From the NCBI GenBank assembly GCA_947479815.1, contig CANKAT010000005.1:1-64000 (forward strand): a DNA stretch of 64,000 bases, written 5' to 3'. Below the pieces are notes generated by a model, which saw only the letters and a program-made list of their open reading frames with translations, was not told the DNA's origin and did not search any database. Every line of letters starts with the position of its first letter. The stretch's first letter is position 1. The position numbers and the translations under genes are program-made. Source of the stretch: Sphingobacteriaceae bacterium. Its GTDB lineage: Bacteria; Bacteroidota; Bacteroidia; Sphingobacteriales; Sphingobacteriaceae. Below are positions 44,740-54,224 of this stretch, in pieces.

Positions 44740-45480
44740 CTATTCTGGATCTATATGAGTTTTTGAAGAGAATGAAATAAGTCGATTGATCTCATCCATT
44801 TCATCAGTACTCAGATATCTCCACTTTCCAATTGGGATATCAAGTTTAATATTCATTATTCTAACCCTTTTTAGCTTGGTTACCTTAAAATCAAGGAACT
44901 CACACATTCTTCGTATCTGACGGTTAAGACCCTGGGTAAGAATGATCCTGAATTTATTTTTATCAATCTGCTCCACTTCACATTCCCGGGTTATCGTATC
45001 TAGAATTGGCACTCCGCTTCTCATATTCTTAAGAAAATCAGTAGTGATTGGCCTGTTAACAGATACCAGATATTCCTTTTCATGGTTATTTCTGGCGCGC
45101 AGAATTTTGTTCACAATATCACCGTCGCTGGTCAGCAGAATGAGCCCCTCGCTGGGTTTATCTAACCTACCGATTGGGAAAATGCGCTTTGGAAACTTAA
45201 TGTAATCGATAATATTATCTTTTTCGGCCTTGGTATCAGTGGTACATACAATTCCGATAGGTTTATTAAAAGCAATATAAACTGGCTTTTCATCAGGTTT
45301 AGACACCAATTTCCCATCAACTTTAACAATATCACCCGGGATAATCTTGGTCCCCATTTCTGGAACACTCCCATTAATGGTAACTCTGTTTTCAAGTATT
45401 AGTTGATCCGCAGCTCTGCGTGAGCAATAACCGATCTCACTCAGGTATTTATTTATTCGGGTAGTATCTTCAGAAGTCAT
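44740..45480 (-). CDS. rluF: RsuA/RluF-type pseudouridine synthase
   Basis: A 246-residue RNA pseudouridine synthase. An N-terminal S4 domain (INKYLSEIGYCSRRAADQLI) is followed by the catalytic domain with the motif IGRLDKPSEGL, catalytic Asp near residue 107, and NRQIRRMCEFL near 192. The GRLDK and C-terminal features fit RluF (23S U2604) better than RsuA or RluB, but the exact target is an inference. Confidence 0.85.
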   Translation of the reverse strand: MTSEDTTRINKYLSEIGYCSRRAADQLILENRVTINGSVPEMGTKIIPGDIVKVDGKLVSKPDEKPVYIAFNKPIGIVCTTDTKAEKDNIIDYIKFPKRIFPIGRLDKPSEGLILLTSDGDIVNKILRARNNHEKEYLVSVNRPITTDFLKNMRSGVPILDTITRECEVEQIDKNKFRIILTQGLNRQIRRMCEFLDFKVTKLKRVRIMNIKLDIPIGKWRYLSTDEMDEINRLISFSSKTHIDPE

Positions 45481-45548
45481 TTTTACTTATTCCATTTTAC
45501 AGCAGCAATGCCTTATTCAATAAATCAGGCAAAGCGTATTTCAGTAAA

Positions 45549-48011
45549 TTAAATTTCATCCATCATGCATCCAATGGGAGCTCCCGGAGGTGCAACAGGA
45601 TGAAGTGTTGGTTTTGCCTTTTCAGGAAATTTCATGCGATCCAAGGTAAGGATTAGATAACCTTTATAGGTGGTATCTGTTGTAGCCTTTAACTGAGCTC
45701 CTGCATAAATTCTCAAATCTTCAAGTGATTTATGGATTTGTGCTTTGGTGGCGAATGAAGCATCATCATTAACAGATGAAGAAAGAAGGTAGGTAAGCAG
45801 TAATTGCTCATTCTGCTTTTGTATCATCCCCTCCATCCCATTTAGTCGGGGCGATTTCCAGGTTTTTGCTATCAGTAAGCCGATCATTTCATCTACACCT
45901 AAACCCTTATTTGAACCCTGGTATTGTACCATTCTGTTCATGCGACTTGCATTGAACAAAAAAGAAAGAGGCATATCAGCAGCTGACTCTGCTGCAGCCA
46001 AAGGGTCAAATACCAACCCGGTTCTTCTATTAAACAACTCCCTGGAAATGCTATAACCCGCCGGACGGGGAGGAATCAATTTGATAATACTTTCAGGGAG
46101 TGCTAATGTTTTGGGGTCCATACAATCAACGAGTGCTTTTAAAGCTTCGAGCTGAACTTCTTTAGAAACTGAACGGGTTACCATTTGTCCGTCTCCTTTA
46201 ATTGCATAGGAATAATACATTCCACCAACCTGTTTAGAAACAGCTTCAACCTGATACCTGTGAAACAAGTAAACCGGAACCAATACATCCTCAAGCATGG
46301 CCATTGGCGTACCCTGCGGTATATTGTTTAATCCAAATTTTGAAAGAGCCTTGGAACGAATATTCATCACATTTTTTAATTCCTTTACCGGATCATTTCC
46401 ATTATCCCATAAATGTGCTTCAGGATGCAAACCCGCTGGATCACGTGCATCTCTGTCTGAAATAAATGTAAGACCCTTTTTAGCCGCATCACTTAGTATT
46501 TTATTCAGAGCCTCAGTTTCATTTGCCCCTTTTGGGAACTGTGAATAACCATATTGGATACTTACTTTATCCCATTCACCAATTTGGTTAGTATAGGCAT
46601 TAGTCAGATCAATTTCATTATTGGCATTTAATGAAACCATGGGTGGCGGATAATCCATTACACTAGCCCGGTTCTGAGCGCTTGAAATATAATTATGCAT
46701 CAAACCGATGGTATGACCAATCTCATGTGCCGACAATTGTTTTAATCTCTGCAAAGCCATTTTCAGCATTTTATCATCAGCGGGCAGCGCATTGTTTTCA
46801 AAAGGAGCCAATAAACCCTGAGCAATCAGGTAATCCTGTCGAACACGTAAAGAGCCCAATGTTACATTGCCTTTAATGATCTCGCCTGTACGCGGATCTA
46901 CAACAGCATCACCATAACTCCAGCCTCTTGTTGAACGGTGCACCCAATTGATCATGTTATAGCGCAGATCCATTGGATCGGCCGTTTCAGGAAGTATTTT
47001 TACCTGAAAAGCATTGATAAAACCGGCAGCTTCAAAAGCCTGATTCCACCAGCTGGCACCTTCTAATAAAGCACTTCGAATAGGCTCAGGAGTGCCATTA
47101 TCAAGATAATAGACGATCGGTTTTATAGCTTCGCTCTTTAAAGCCAAAGGATCTTTCTTCTCCAAACGGTGACGAAGAATCATATTTTTCTGTATAGGTT
47201 CATTCACCTTACTGCTATAATCAAAATATGAATTCGTGATGTATGGAGAGCGTGCATCATATAGTCTAGTTTGATAATTAGTATCGGGCAATTGCGCAAA
47301 CGAATGATGCACTCTTAGGGTAATGGCTTCGGGTACAGGAGTCACACTATTTACAAAATTTCCGGTTTGCCCATCATTATTAATGAAGGTCAGCGTTGTT
47401 TCAAGTTCAGTATTTAAAGGAAAATTCTTGCTTCTGGGCAAATACATGGCAGAACGACTGGCATCTAAATTATATGCACCCTGCTTCGAACTTCTCAATC
47501 GATTAGAAACTTTTAAGGCATCGCGCATGATAAAATCTGTTGCATCAACAAGTACTGAACCTCCGGTTTCGGCAGCAACAGTAAAGCCCCAGATGGTTGA
47601 CTGGGCAAATGATTGTTCAACAGCTCTTTTTTCTGCCTCTCCACCACTTACCGCGCGGTATGCATAGTTTGGCTCAATCATTAAAACCTTATTTGCTATA
47701 CGGCTGAATTTAACAATATAGGTGGTGCCCATAATCCCTCTATCAAGACCAATATCATTTGAACCCAAACCAGCTGGAAGTGAGGTCTGATATAAAATTT
47801 CTTTATCCAGTTCATCAATCTGTAACCAGATCTTACCAGTGCTTTCATCCCAATAATAATTGATGAAACCATTATAAGACTTCATGCCTTTTGTTTTTTC
47901 AGCAATAGTAATTCCTGGTTGTGCAATTGAAATACTCCATGAAATGAAAAGAATTGTAAACACGATCCATGTTTTACTGAACTTGAGAGATTGAAAAAGC
48001 ATTTTCATCAA
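45549..48011 (-). CDS. Zinc-dependent metalloprotease (DUF5117/DUF4953 type)
   Basis: An 820-residue exported protease. A signal peptide ends near SIAQ (residue 30), followed by a DUF5117-like region and a metzincin-type zinc motif HEIGHTIGLMH near residue 425 (HExxHxxGxxH), then a C-terminal DUF4953-like region. This architecture is common in Bacteroidota and known mainly by name; the substrate is unknown. It stands alone, divergent from oxyR with 253 bases between. No partner gene is apparent. Confidence 0.85.
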   Translation of the reverse strand: MMKMLFQSLKFSKTWIVFTILFISWSISIAQPGITIAEKTKGMKSYNGFINYYWDESTGKIWLQIDELDKEILYQTSLPAGLGSNDIGLDRGIMGTTYIVKFSRIANKVLMIEPNYAYRAVSGGEAEKRAVEQSFAQSTIWGFTVAAETGGSVLVDATDFIMRDALKVSNRLRSSKQGAYNLDASRSAMYLPRSKNFPLNTELETTLTFINNDGQTGNFVNSVTPVPEAITLRVHHSFAQLPDTNYQTRLYDARSPYITNSYFDYSSKVNEPIQKNMILRHRLEKKDPLALKSEAIKPIVYYLDNGTPEPIRSALLEGASWWNQAFEAAGFINAFQVKILPETADPMDLRYNMINWVHRSTRGWSYGDAVVDPRTGEIIKGNVTLGSLRVRQDYLIAQGLLAPFENNALPADDKMLKMALQRLKQLSAHEIGHTIGLMHNYISSAQNRASVMDYPPPMVSLNANNEIDLTNAYTNQIGEWDKVSIQYGYSQFPKGANETEALNKILSDAAKKGLTFISDRDARDPAGLHPEAHLWDNGNDPVKELKNVMNIRSKALSKFGLNNIPQGTPMAMLEDVLVPVYLFHRYQVEAVSKQVGGMYYSYAIKGDGQMVTRSVSKEVQLEALKALVDCMDPKTLALPESIIKLIPPRPAGYSISRELFNRRTGLVFDPLAAAESAADMPLSFLFNASRMNRMVQYQGSNKGLGVDEMIGLLIAKTWKSPRLNGMEGMIQKQNEQLLLTYLLSSSVNDDASFATKAQIHKSLEDLRIYAGAQLKATTDTTYKGYLILTLDRMKFPEKAKPTLHPVAPPGAPIGCMMDEI

Positions 48012-48264
48012 AATTGGTTTATCAAATAAACTTATAAATATTTTTTAACTATTTTCTGGTTTAGAATTATTACTAAATACTATATCAAGAAAATTAAAAC
48101 TAAACGATTAGCAAATAAATAATATAAATCTGTTAAGAATTGAGGGAGTTATAAGCTAAATTTTTAACAGAAAAAATAGAATGTAAACAGAATTTTTAAA
48201 TTGATAAAATACGATTATAGATATTATCAATAATTATTATATTTACATAGTTTAAATCTATATT

Positions 48265-49203
48265 ATGACTTTAGTACAGCTTGAATACATTGTTGCACTT
48301 GACACCTACCGAAGTTTTGGTGTTGCTGCAGAAAAATGTTTTGTAACACAACCCACTATGAGTATGCAAGTTCAGAAACTAGAGGACGAACTTGGGGTTA
48401 AGCTTTTTGACAGGAGTAAACAACCGATCACGCCCACAGAAATCGGCATAGAAATTCTGGAGCAATCCCGAAATATATTAAAAGAGAGTTATAAACTAAA
48501 GGAGCTGATCAGTAATCAAAAAAGTATCGTGTCTGGTGAGCTTCGAATTGGAATTATCCCAACTATGGCACCTTACCTAATGCCTAAGGTAATTTCTGCG
48601 TTTATGGTAAAATACCCCGATGTACAGCTGTTAATATGGGAATACATGACTGATCAAATCATTCATGAATTGAAAAACGGATTGTTAGACTGTGGCATTT
48701 TGTCTACACCCCTAGAGGATAAGAGTTTACAGGAAAGCCCTTTATTCTATGAATCATTTGTGGCCTATCTCTCAAAATCAAGTCCGCTAATTAATAAAAA
48801 GAATCTGCACGCTTCTGATATTAACCTGGATGACCTGTGGTTGCTCAATGAAGGTCATTGTATGCGCAACCAAATACTTAATATTTGCAAGCGTAAAAAA
48901 TCAGATGAACTCAAGCCATTTGAATACAATACAGACAGCGTAGAAACGCTAAAGCGAATGGTAGAAATGAACAATGGAATTACCTTATTACCCGAACTAT
49001 CAATAAGTGATTTTTCTGTGAAGCAACTGGATAGAGTACGTTATTTTAAGTCGCCTGAGCCTACCCGTGAAATCAGCATTGTGACACATCGCAACTATCT
49101 AAAAAGAAAATTGATCCTGGCTCTGGAAAAGGAAATTATTGACGCTATTCCCAAGCGAATGCGAAACAAAAAAAAGAAAGAAATTTTGGGAATCTATTCC
49201 TGA
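48265..49203 (+). CDS. oxyR: OxyR-type LysR family regulator
   Basis: A 312-residue LysR regulator. The winged helix-turn-helix (residues 1-60) has FGVAAEKCFVTQPTMSMQVQKLE. The peroxide-sensing Cys pair stands at residues 199 and 208 (EGHCMRNQILNIC), the same numbers as in E. coli OxyR, so the redox switch should be present. It most likely activates oxidative-stress genes on peroxide. The superoxide dismutase gene is convergent downstream. An A/T-rich interval separates it from the metalloprotease gene. Confidence 0.92.
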   Translation: MTLVQLEYIVALDTYRSFGVAAEKCFVTQPTMSMQVQKLEDELGVKLFDRSKQPITPTEIGIEILEQSRNILKESYKLKELISNQKSIVSGELRIGIIPTMAPYLMPKVISAFMVKYPDVQLLIWEYMTDQIIHELKNGLLDCGILSTPLEDKSLQESPLFYESFVAYLSKSSPLINKKNLHASDINLDDLWLLNEGHCMRNQILNICKRKKSDELKPFEYNTDSVETLKRMVEMNNGITLLPELSISDFSVKQLDRVRYFKSPEPTREISIVTHRNYLKRKLILALEKEIIDAIPKRMRNKKKKEILGIYS

Positions 49204-49233
49204 ATTAATTCCTTCTTATCATTTTAAAAACAA

Positions 49234-49263
49234 AAAAGTGATGCATTTGAATACATCACTTTT
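49234..49263 (-). terminator. Terminator between oxyR and sodA
   Basis: AAAAGTGATG and CATCACTTTT form a perfect 10-bp stem. The minus strand has a longer T-run, so it mainly serves the SOD gene, but it may also end oxyR. Confidence 0.8.
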
Positions 49264-49287
49264 CGAACAAGGTTTTATTTCTTGAAA

Positions 49288-49896
49288 TTATTTTGCTTTC
49301 GCGAATCTTTCAGATACTGCATCCCAGTTTACCACATTCATAAATGCAGCAACATAATCAGCACGTCTATTTTGATATTTAAGATAGTAAGCATGCTCCC
49401 AAACATCCATTCCTAAAATTGGAGTGCCTTTTACTTCAGCGATATCCATCACCGGACTATCTTGATTTGGAGTTGAGCTAACCTGTAATTTTCCGTCAGC
49501 AGCAACTGAAAGCCATGACCATCCAGATCCAAAACGAGTCATACCCGCTTCAGCAAACTTCTTTTTGAATTCATCAAATGATCCAAAAGCAGCATCAATT
49601 GCTTTAGCAAGATCACCGCTCGGGGTTCCGCCACCATTCGGAGACATGATAGACCAATAAAGGGTATGATTAAAATGCCCGCCGCCGTTATTTCTAACTG
49701 CCATTGGGTATTTTGAAATATTCTTAATGATATCTTCAATCTTCTGGTTTGCACCATCAGTTCCAGCCAATGCCTTATTCAGATTATCCACATAGGCCTG
49801 GTGATGTTTGCCATGGTGAATTTCCATTGTCATTTTATCGACATGCGGTTCTAATGCGTCTGTTGCGTATGCTAACGCGGGTAGTTCAAAAGCCAT
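49288..49896 (-). CDS. sodA: Superoxide dismutase, Fe/Mn type
   Basis: A 202-residue SOD that converts superoxide to peroxide and oxygen. The metal ligands are clear: [14 protein letters not shown] near residue 27, NHTLYW near 77, the Asp/His of [10 protein letters not shown] near 165. Fe and Mn forms cannot be told apart safely by eye, though the GGGHFNH segment resembles Mn/cambialistic enzymes. No signal peptide, so it is cytosolic. Located convergently next to the oxyR-like gene. Confidence 0.94.
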   Translation of the reverse strand: MAFELPALAYATDALEPHVDKMTMEIHHGKHHQAYVDNLNKALAGTDGANQKIEDIIKNISKYPMAVRNNGGGHFNHTLYWSIMSPNGGGTPSGDLAKAIDAAFGSFDEFKKKFAEAGMTRFGSGWSWLSVAADGKLQVSSTPNQDSPVMDIAEVKGTPILGMDVWEHAYYLKYQNRRADYVAAFMNVVNWDAVSERFAKAK

Positions 49897-49972
49897 ATTT
49901 TTATAATTAGGGTTTATACTATTTTCTATAACAAATATAAGATTGAAATGTTACAACTTATTCAATTTGATG

Positions 49973-50449
49973 TCAAAGTTTATTGCGTTTAGAAATAAAG
50001 AAGTCTTTCATCAAACTGGCAGCTTCTTCTAATCTGACACCACTAAGCACCTCGGTCTTAGGATGAATGATTTGGTCAGAGACTTGTGAAAACCCCCTTT
50101 TTTCATCTCTTGCCCCATAAACTATACGACTTATCTGAGTCCAATAGGATGCCCCAGCGCACATCACACAGGGCTCGATAGTAACGTAAAGCGTGCAATC
50201 TTTTAAATATTTACCACCGGTATAATTTGCTGCTGCTGTAAAAGCCTGCATTTCTGCATGAGCAGTAACATCATTCAACTGCTCGGTAAGATTATGCCCC
50301 CGTCCAATTATTCTGCCAGCATGAACGATCACAGCTCCAATAGGAACTTCATCTAGAGCAAGCGCCTTCTGTGCTTCCTTCAGAGCCTCTTTCATAAAAA
50401 AGTCATCCGGATTAATGGCCGGCTCATCTGTAAAACTGATATATTTCAT
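49973..50449 (-). CDS. tadA: tRNA-specific adenosine deaminase / nucleoside deaminase (TadA-like)
   Basis: A 158-residue cytidine/deoxycytidylate-deaminase fold enzyme. The zinc motif is HAEMQAF with catalytic Glu and PCVMCAGA with the two zinc Cys. Size and the EVPIGAVIV segment fit TadA, which edits A34 to inosine in tRNA-Arg. Other nucleoside deaminases of the same fold cannot be excluded. The gene begins 4 bases after the csaA-like gene on the same strand. Confidence 0.88.
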   Translation of the reverse strand: MKYISFTDEPAINPDDFFMKEALKEAQKALALDEVPIGAVIVHAGRIIGRGHNLTEQLNDVTAHAEMQAFTAAANYTGGKYLKDCTLYVTIEPCVMCAGASYWTQISRIVYGARDEKRGFSQVSDQIIHPKTEVLSGVRLEEAASLMKDFFISKRNKL

Positions 50450-50453
50450 ACAA

Positions 50454-50795
50454 TTAAATTAATGATGAACCATTTGGAACCTGTCGCTCAACTGCGGCAA
50501 GAACAATATGGCCATCCTGATCTGAAAAACCTGTGACCAGGAATTCCGAAATGAAATTAGCGATCTGTTTCTTTGGAAAATTCAATACACATACAATCTG
50601 TCTACCAATTAAATCGTCCTTTGAGTAGTGTTTTGTGATTTGCGCACTACTCCATTTAATTCCATATTCACCAAAGTCAACTTTAAGTTTAAACGATGGC
50701 TTTCGGGCTTCTGGAAAATCAAGAACATCAAGAACAGTACCCACCTTTAGGGATACCTTTTCAAAATCCGACCAGCTTATTTCTTCCATGCTCAA
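50454..50795 (-). CDS. csaA: CsaA-like tRNA-binding domain protein
   Basis: A 113-residue OB-fold protein of the tRNA-binding (EMAP-II/CsaA) family. DFEKVSLKVGTVLDVLDFPEARKPSFKLKVDFG matches the family's first half; the C-terminal RQIVCVLNFPKKQI and LAAVERQVPNGSSL match the rest. B. subtilis CsaA is described as a chaperone-like protein, but the role here is uncertain. Four bases before tadA and divergent from rlmI. Confidence 0.88.
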   Translation of the reverse strand: MSMEEISWSDFEKVSLKVGTVLDVLDFPEARKPSFKLKVDFGEYGIKWSSAQITKHYSKDDLIGRQIVCVLNFPKKQIANFISEFLVTGFSDQDGHIVLAAVERQVPNGSSLI

Positions 50796-50866
50796 AGTTA
50801 AGCATCAATTGTGAATTTATGCAGAGACATCGTCAGGATGGCTCCATTTGATTGGAACATAAATTG

Positions 50867-50874
50867 TAAATTTG
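50867..50874 (+). promoter_or_regulatory. -7 element right before rlmI
   Basis: TAAATTTG ends four bases before the rlmI ATG, as at panD, and would give a leaderless transcript. A TTTG lies at 50847-50850, 16 bases upstream, which is short of ideal. Confidence 0.5.
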
Positions 50875-50878
50875 AGCC

Positions 50879-52066
50879 ATGCATTCAGTAAAATTAAAAA
50901 AAGGGAAAGAAAAAGCGGTCAGACAATTACATCCATGGGTGTTTTCTGGAGCAATTGATCAGATCAAAGGGAAACCTGAGAATGGCGATATTATTATGGT
51001 CATAGACAGTAATAATGATTTCCTTGCTTATGGTTTTTTCAACAGCAAATCTAGAGTGGCAGTGCGTCTTCTTGAATGGAACCTGGAAACAGAGATCAAT
51101 GAAAGCTGGTGGAGAAGGAAGATTAAAATTGCAGTAAAACACAGAGATGAACTGAATACAGAAGATACCAATACGTATCGACTAATTTTTAGCGAAGCCG
51201 ATTTTCTTCCGGGATTGATTGTTGACCGCTATGCAGATTTTCTATCTGTTCAGATCTTGACATCCGGCATAGAAAATATCAAACATATTATCCTTGATGA
51301 ATTACAGGAATTGTTAAGCCCGAAAGGAATCTTTGACAGGAGTGATGCCTCAGCACGCGCTCATGAAGGAATGGAAGCCTCTTCAGGAGGAATTTTGCTT
51401 GGCACTGAACCTCCCGAATTTGTCAGTGTGAAAGAGAATGGTATTTTTTATCAGGTAAATATCGCTGAGGGGCAAAAATCAGGCTTTTACTGTGACCAGC
51501 GCGATAACCGAAAATGGGTTGCGGATCATGTAAAAGGTAAAAAAGTGTTGGATTGCTTTTCTTACTCAGGTGGATTTAGTTTGAATGCAATGGCTAAAGG
51601 AGCAAAAGAGGTAATAAGCGTTGACAGTTCAGCTCCGGCTTTGGATACTTTAAAGCGAAATATGGAGATTAATGATTTTAACAGTATTCCTCACCGCCTT
51701 ATTCAATCAGATGTAAATAAGCAGCTTAGAGCATTCAAAGAAGTAAATGAAAAATTTGATGTCATCATCCTAGATCCTCCAAAATATGCACCATCAAGAT
51801 CGGCTTTAACAAAGGCATCACGCGCATATAAAGACCTGAACAGAATGGCCATGCTTTTACTTAATGAAGGCGGACTTCTGGCAACGTACTCCTGTTCAGG
51901 AGCAGTTGATATCAGCATGTTCAAACAGATTATTGCATGGGCAGCTCTAGATGCAGGAAAGGAAGTGCAATTTATTCAACAGTTTTCACAGCCAGCAGAT
52001 CATCCGGTGAGATCATCTTTCCCGGAGGGAGAATATCTTAAGGGGCTACTTTGCCGCGTTATGTAA
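50879..52066 (+). CDS. rlmI: 23S rRNA (cytosine) methyltransferase RlmI-like
   Basis: A 395-residue SAM-dependent RNA methyltransferase. The N-terminal PUA domain (residues 1-75) contains KLKKGKEKAVRQLHPWVFSGAI. The SAM site is VLDCFSYSGGFSLNA near 223 and the catalytic motif IILDPPKYAPSR lies near 296; a second Cys motif TYSCSGAV follows near 340. The family modifies 23S C1962. Divergent from the csaA-like gene; start may be leaderless. Confidence 0.9.
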   Translation: MHSVKLKKGKEKAVRQLHPWVFSGAIDQIKGKPENGDIIMVIDSNNDFLAYGFFNSKSRVAVRLLEWNLETEINESWWRRKIKIAVKHRDELNTEDTNTYRLIFSEADFLPGLIVDRYADFLSVQILTSGIENIKHIILDELQELLSPKGIFDRSDASARAHEGMEASSGGILLGTEPPEFVSVKENGIFYQVNIAEGQKSGFYCDQRDNRKWVADHVKGKKVLDCFSYSGGFSLNAMAKGAKEVISVDSSAPALDTLKRNMEINDFNSIPHRLIQSDVNKQLRAFKEVNEKFDVIILDPPKYAPSRSALTKASRAYKDLNRMAMLLLNEGGLLATYSCSGAVDISMFKQIIAWAALDAGKEVQFIQQFSQPADHPVRSSFPEGEYLKGLLCRVM

Positions 52067-52074
52067 TTAATGAA

Positions 52075-52860
52075 CTACTTTTCATCAGGTTCTTCAGCCA
52101 AATTACGTAACTGAATAGGCTTTTTACCTTTATTCATTTTCAAATTCAGCATTTCAACTAAAACAGAGAAGGCCATAGCAAAGTAGATATAACCTTTTGG
52201 AATATGTTGATCAAAACCTTCGGCTAATAGTGAAACGCCAATCAGTAAAAGGAATGATAAGGCAAGCATTTTAACTGTTGGATGGTTATTTACGAAATCA
52301 CTAATACCACCTGCAGATAACATCATCACTAGTACTGCAAGGATCACCGCAGCAATCATCACTTCAATATGATCAGCCATACCCACAGCGGTAATCACTG
52401 AATCAAGCGAAAAAACGATGTCAAGAAGCAGAATTTGAACAATAACCCCTGTAAAAGTGATCACCGCCTTTGTTTCAGTTTGATGATCGGCACCTTCAAG
52501 TTTATCATGGATCTCACTAGTACTTTTATAAATAAGGAATAACCCACCAATGATCAGGATCAAATCTCTTCCTGAAATAGCAAACTGTTTTAATAATTTG
52601 GAGTCGGTTAAAGCAATCCACTCGCCCATATTGAACAACGGACTGGTCAAGGTCATGATCCATGATAAAGATAATAGCAATAGCACCCGTGTAATCATAG
52701 CTAAAGCTAAACCTAGCTGACGAGCCTTTTTCTGCTTGTTAGCTGGCAGTTTAGACGCCATGATTGAAATAAATATGATGTTATCTATTCCAAGAACTAT
52801 TTCCAAGACCGTTAAGGTGATTAATGATATCCAGATTTCAGGGTTAGTGAACCATTCCAT
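52075..52860 (-). CDS. TerC family membrane protein
   Basis: A 261-residue integral membrane protein with seven or so helices. EIVLGIDNIIFISIMASKLP near residue 21 and DIVFSLDSVITAVGMADH near 147 are the twin conserved TerC motifs with buried acids. The family has been linked to tellurite resistance and manganese export. I chose the ATG at 52860; an upstream start would add a non-matching hydrophobic stretch. Convergent with rlmI. Confidence 0.9.
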   Translation of the reverse strand: MEWFTNPEIWISLITLTVLEIVLGIDNIIFISIMASKLPANKQKKARQLGLALAMITRVLLLLSLSWIMTLTSPLFNMGEWIALTDSKLLKQFAISGRDLILIIGGLFLIYKSTSEIHDKLEGADHQTETKAVITFTGVIVQILLLDIVFSLDSVITAVGMADHIEVMIAAVILAVLVMMLSAGGISDFVNNHPTVKMLALSFLLLIGVSLLAEGFDQHIPKGYIYFAMAFSVLVEMLNLKMNKGKKPIQLRNLAEEPDEK

Positions 52861-53008
52861 AATTTTAAATTTTTGTAAAAATAAGTTAAAAGCAATTAGG
52901 ATTAAAAACAAAACCCCAATCTAATAATGAATTAATTTAGAAAGTTACAGTACTTAAAAGATTGATTCCAAGTAAATCAATTCGAGAGTAAATTGAGCAA
53001 TAAGCCAC

Positions 53009-53539
53009 TTATTTATCGATCATAAATGAATCAATACATTGAATTGCATTTTGTAGTCTATCTTCATCAGATCCTGAGATCAGAAAATAATTTGCATTCA
53101 ATGCCTTTAATTCGGTATGCCAAACTTCCATAAAATGTTCGCGCTTGTCAGGAAAATCGCGTAATGGGTCTTCTTCCCATGGAAGATCAATGTTCATGAG
53201 TAAATAAAGATCGTAAGGATGATCAGGGAGCTTATCCAGAACTTCCTGAGGTGCACTGCCAAACATATGATCACTCCAGATCTTGACTGTAATAAAAGTG
53301 GTATCACAAATCAAAATTCGCCTGGCAGAGCGAGCCATCTTTTCTTCCAATTCTAGCTGTCCTCTGAACATATTGATCTCGTCTTGCCAGGTACATGGGG
53401 CTGTTAATTTCTCGCAGTAACTGCGAGCATATTCCGGTACCCAAACTGTTTGATAGTGATCTGCCAGTTGTTCTGAAATGGTCGATTTGCCAGTTGATTC
53501 TGGTCCAACAATTGCAATCCTAATCAGGTTCAAATCCAT
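53009..53539 (-). CDS. NadR-like nicotinamide riboside kinase (AAA family ATPase)
   Basis: A 176-residue P-loop kinase. Walker A GPESTGKST near residue 12 and EYARSYCE near 36 match the C-terminal kinase domain of NadR; DTTFITVKIWS is the second conserved block. It phosphorylates nicotinamide riboside to NMN. It lies 21 bases after pnuC and together they form a nicotinamide-riboside salvage pair. The adenylyltransferase domain of NadR is not attached. Confidence 0.88.
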   Translation of the reverse strand: MDLNLIRIAIVGPESTGKSTISEQLADHYQTVWVPEYARSYCEKLTAPCTWQDEINMFRGQLELEEKMARSARRILICDTTFITVKIWSDHMFGSAPQEVLDKLPDHPYDLYLLMNIDLPWEEDPLRDFPDKREHFMEVWHTELKALNANYFLISGSDEDRLQNAIQCIDSFMIDK

Positions 53540-53560
53540 ACTAGCCTCCTTAAATCCATC

Positions 53561-54178
53561 CTATTTGTTAAGTGTTAATTTAGATTGCTTGTGTTCTTTT
53601 TTCCAGTTAATATAGCCCATTGCTGCTATCAGGACATATATGGCATACATTCCTGCTGTTAGATGAAGATCCTTGATCATATACACACCAATATAAATAA
53701 TGTCCACAAATATCCAGATCAGCCAGTTTTCAATGATTTTTCGGGCAAGACACAATTGTGCAACAAGGCTGCAGGCGGTACAAAAACTATCAATATAAGG
53801 AAATGCCGCATCTGTACTTTTGAATAGGAAGGTGCCGAGTAAAAATGTAAATAAAAAGATACTTAAGATTGATAAAAAGATAAGTTTTTTTGAAGCAAAA
53901 CTAACTGGAGTCTTGTTGTATTCAGTCGATTTCTTAGACCAAAAGTACCAACCATAAATATTAGTAAATAAAAAATATATCTGCAATCCTGCATCAGCGT
54001 ATAGTTTCTTCTCAAAAAAAATGAAAGTATAAACTAAAACACTGATGATGGCAAGGGGCCAACTCCAGATATTATTCCTAGCAGCAAGATAAACACACAG
54101 TATCCCGCTTATTACACCAGATATTTCCAGAAGACTTTGACTTTTCAGCCAGTCTGTTACAGCAAGAATAAAAATCAT
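53561..54178 (-). CDS. pnuC: Nicotinamide riboside transporter PnuC
   Basis: A 205-residue membrane transporter with about seven helices. The substrate-facing motif regions NNIWSWPLAIISVLVY near residue 31 and ENWLIWIFVDIIYIGVYMIK near 148 match PnuC. Nicotinamide riboside taken up is trapped by the kinase encoded immediately downstream. Vitamin-B1 (PnuT) relatives look similar, but the kinase neighbour supports nicotinamide riboside. Confidence 0.9.
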   Translation of the reverse strand: MIFILAVTDWLKSQSLLEISGVISGILCVYLAARNNIWSWPLAIISVLVYTFIFFEKKLYADAGLQIYFLFTNIYGWYFWSKKSTEYNKTPVSFASKKLIFLSILSIFLFTFLLGTFLFKSTDAAFPYIDSFCTACSLVAQLCLARKIIENWLIWIFVDIIYIGVYMIKDLHLTAGMYAIYVLIAAMGYINWKKEHKQSKLTLNK

Positions 54179-54224
54179 TTGTTAAATGTTACCCCACCAG
54201 GCTTAATTTGGGGTAAAACTAAGA

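Noticed and set aside
54179-54224. TPP or other riboswitch upstream of pnuC
   Set aside because: The gap to the upstream gene is only 46 bases and holds no conserved riboswitch core.
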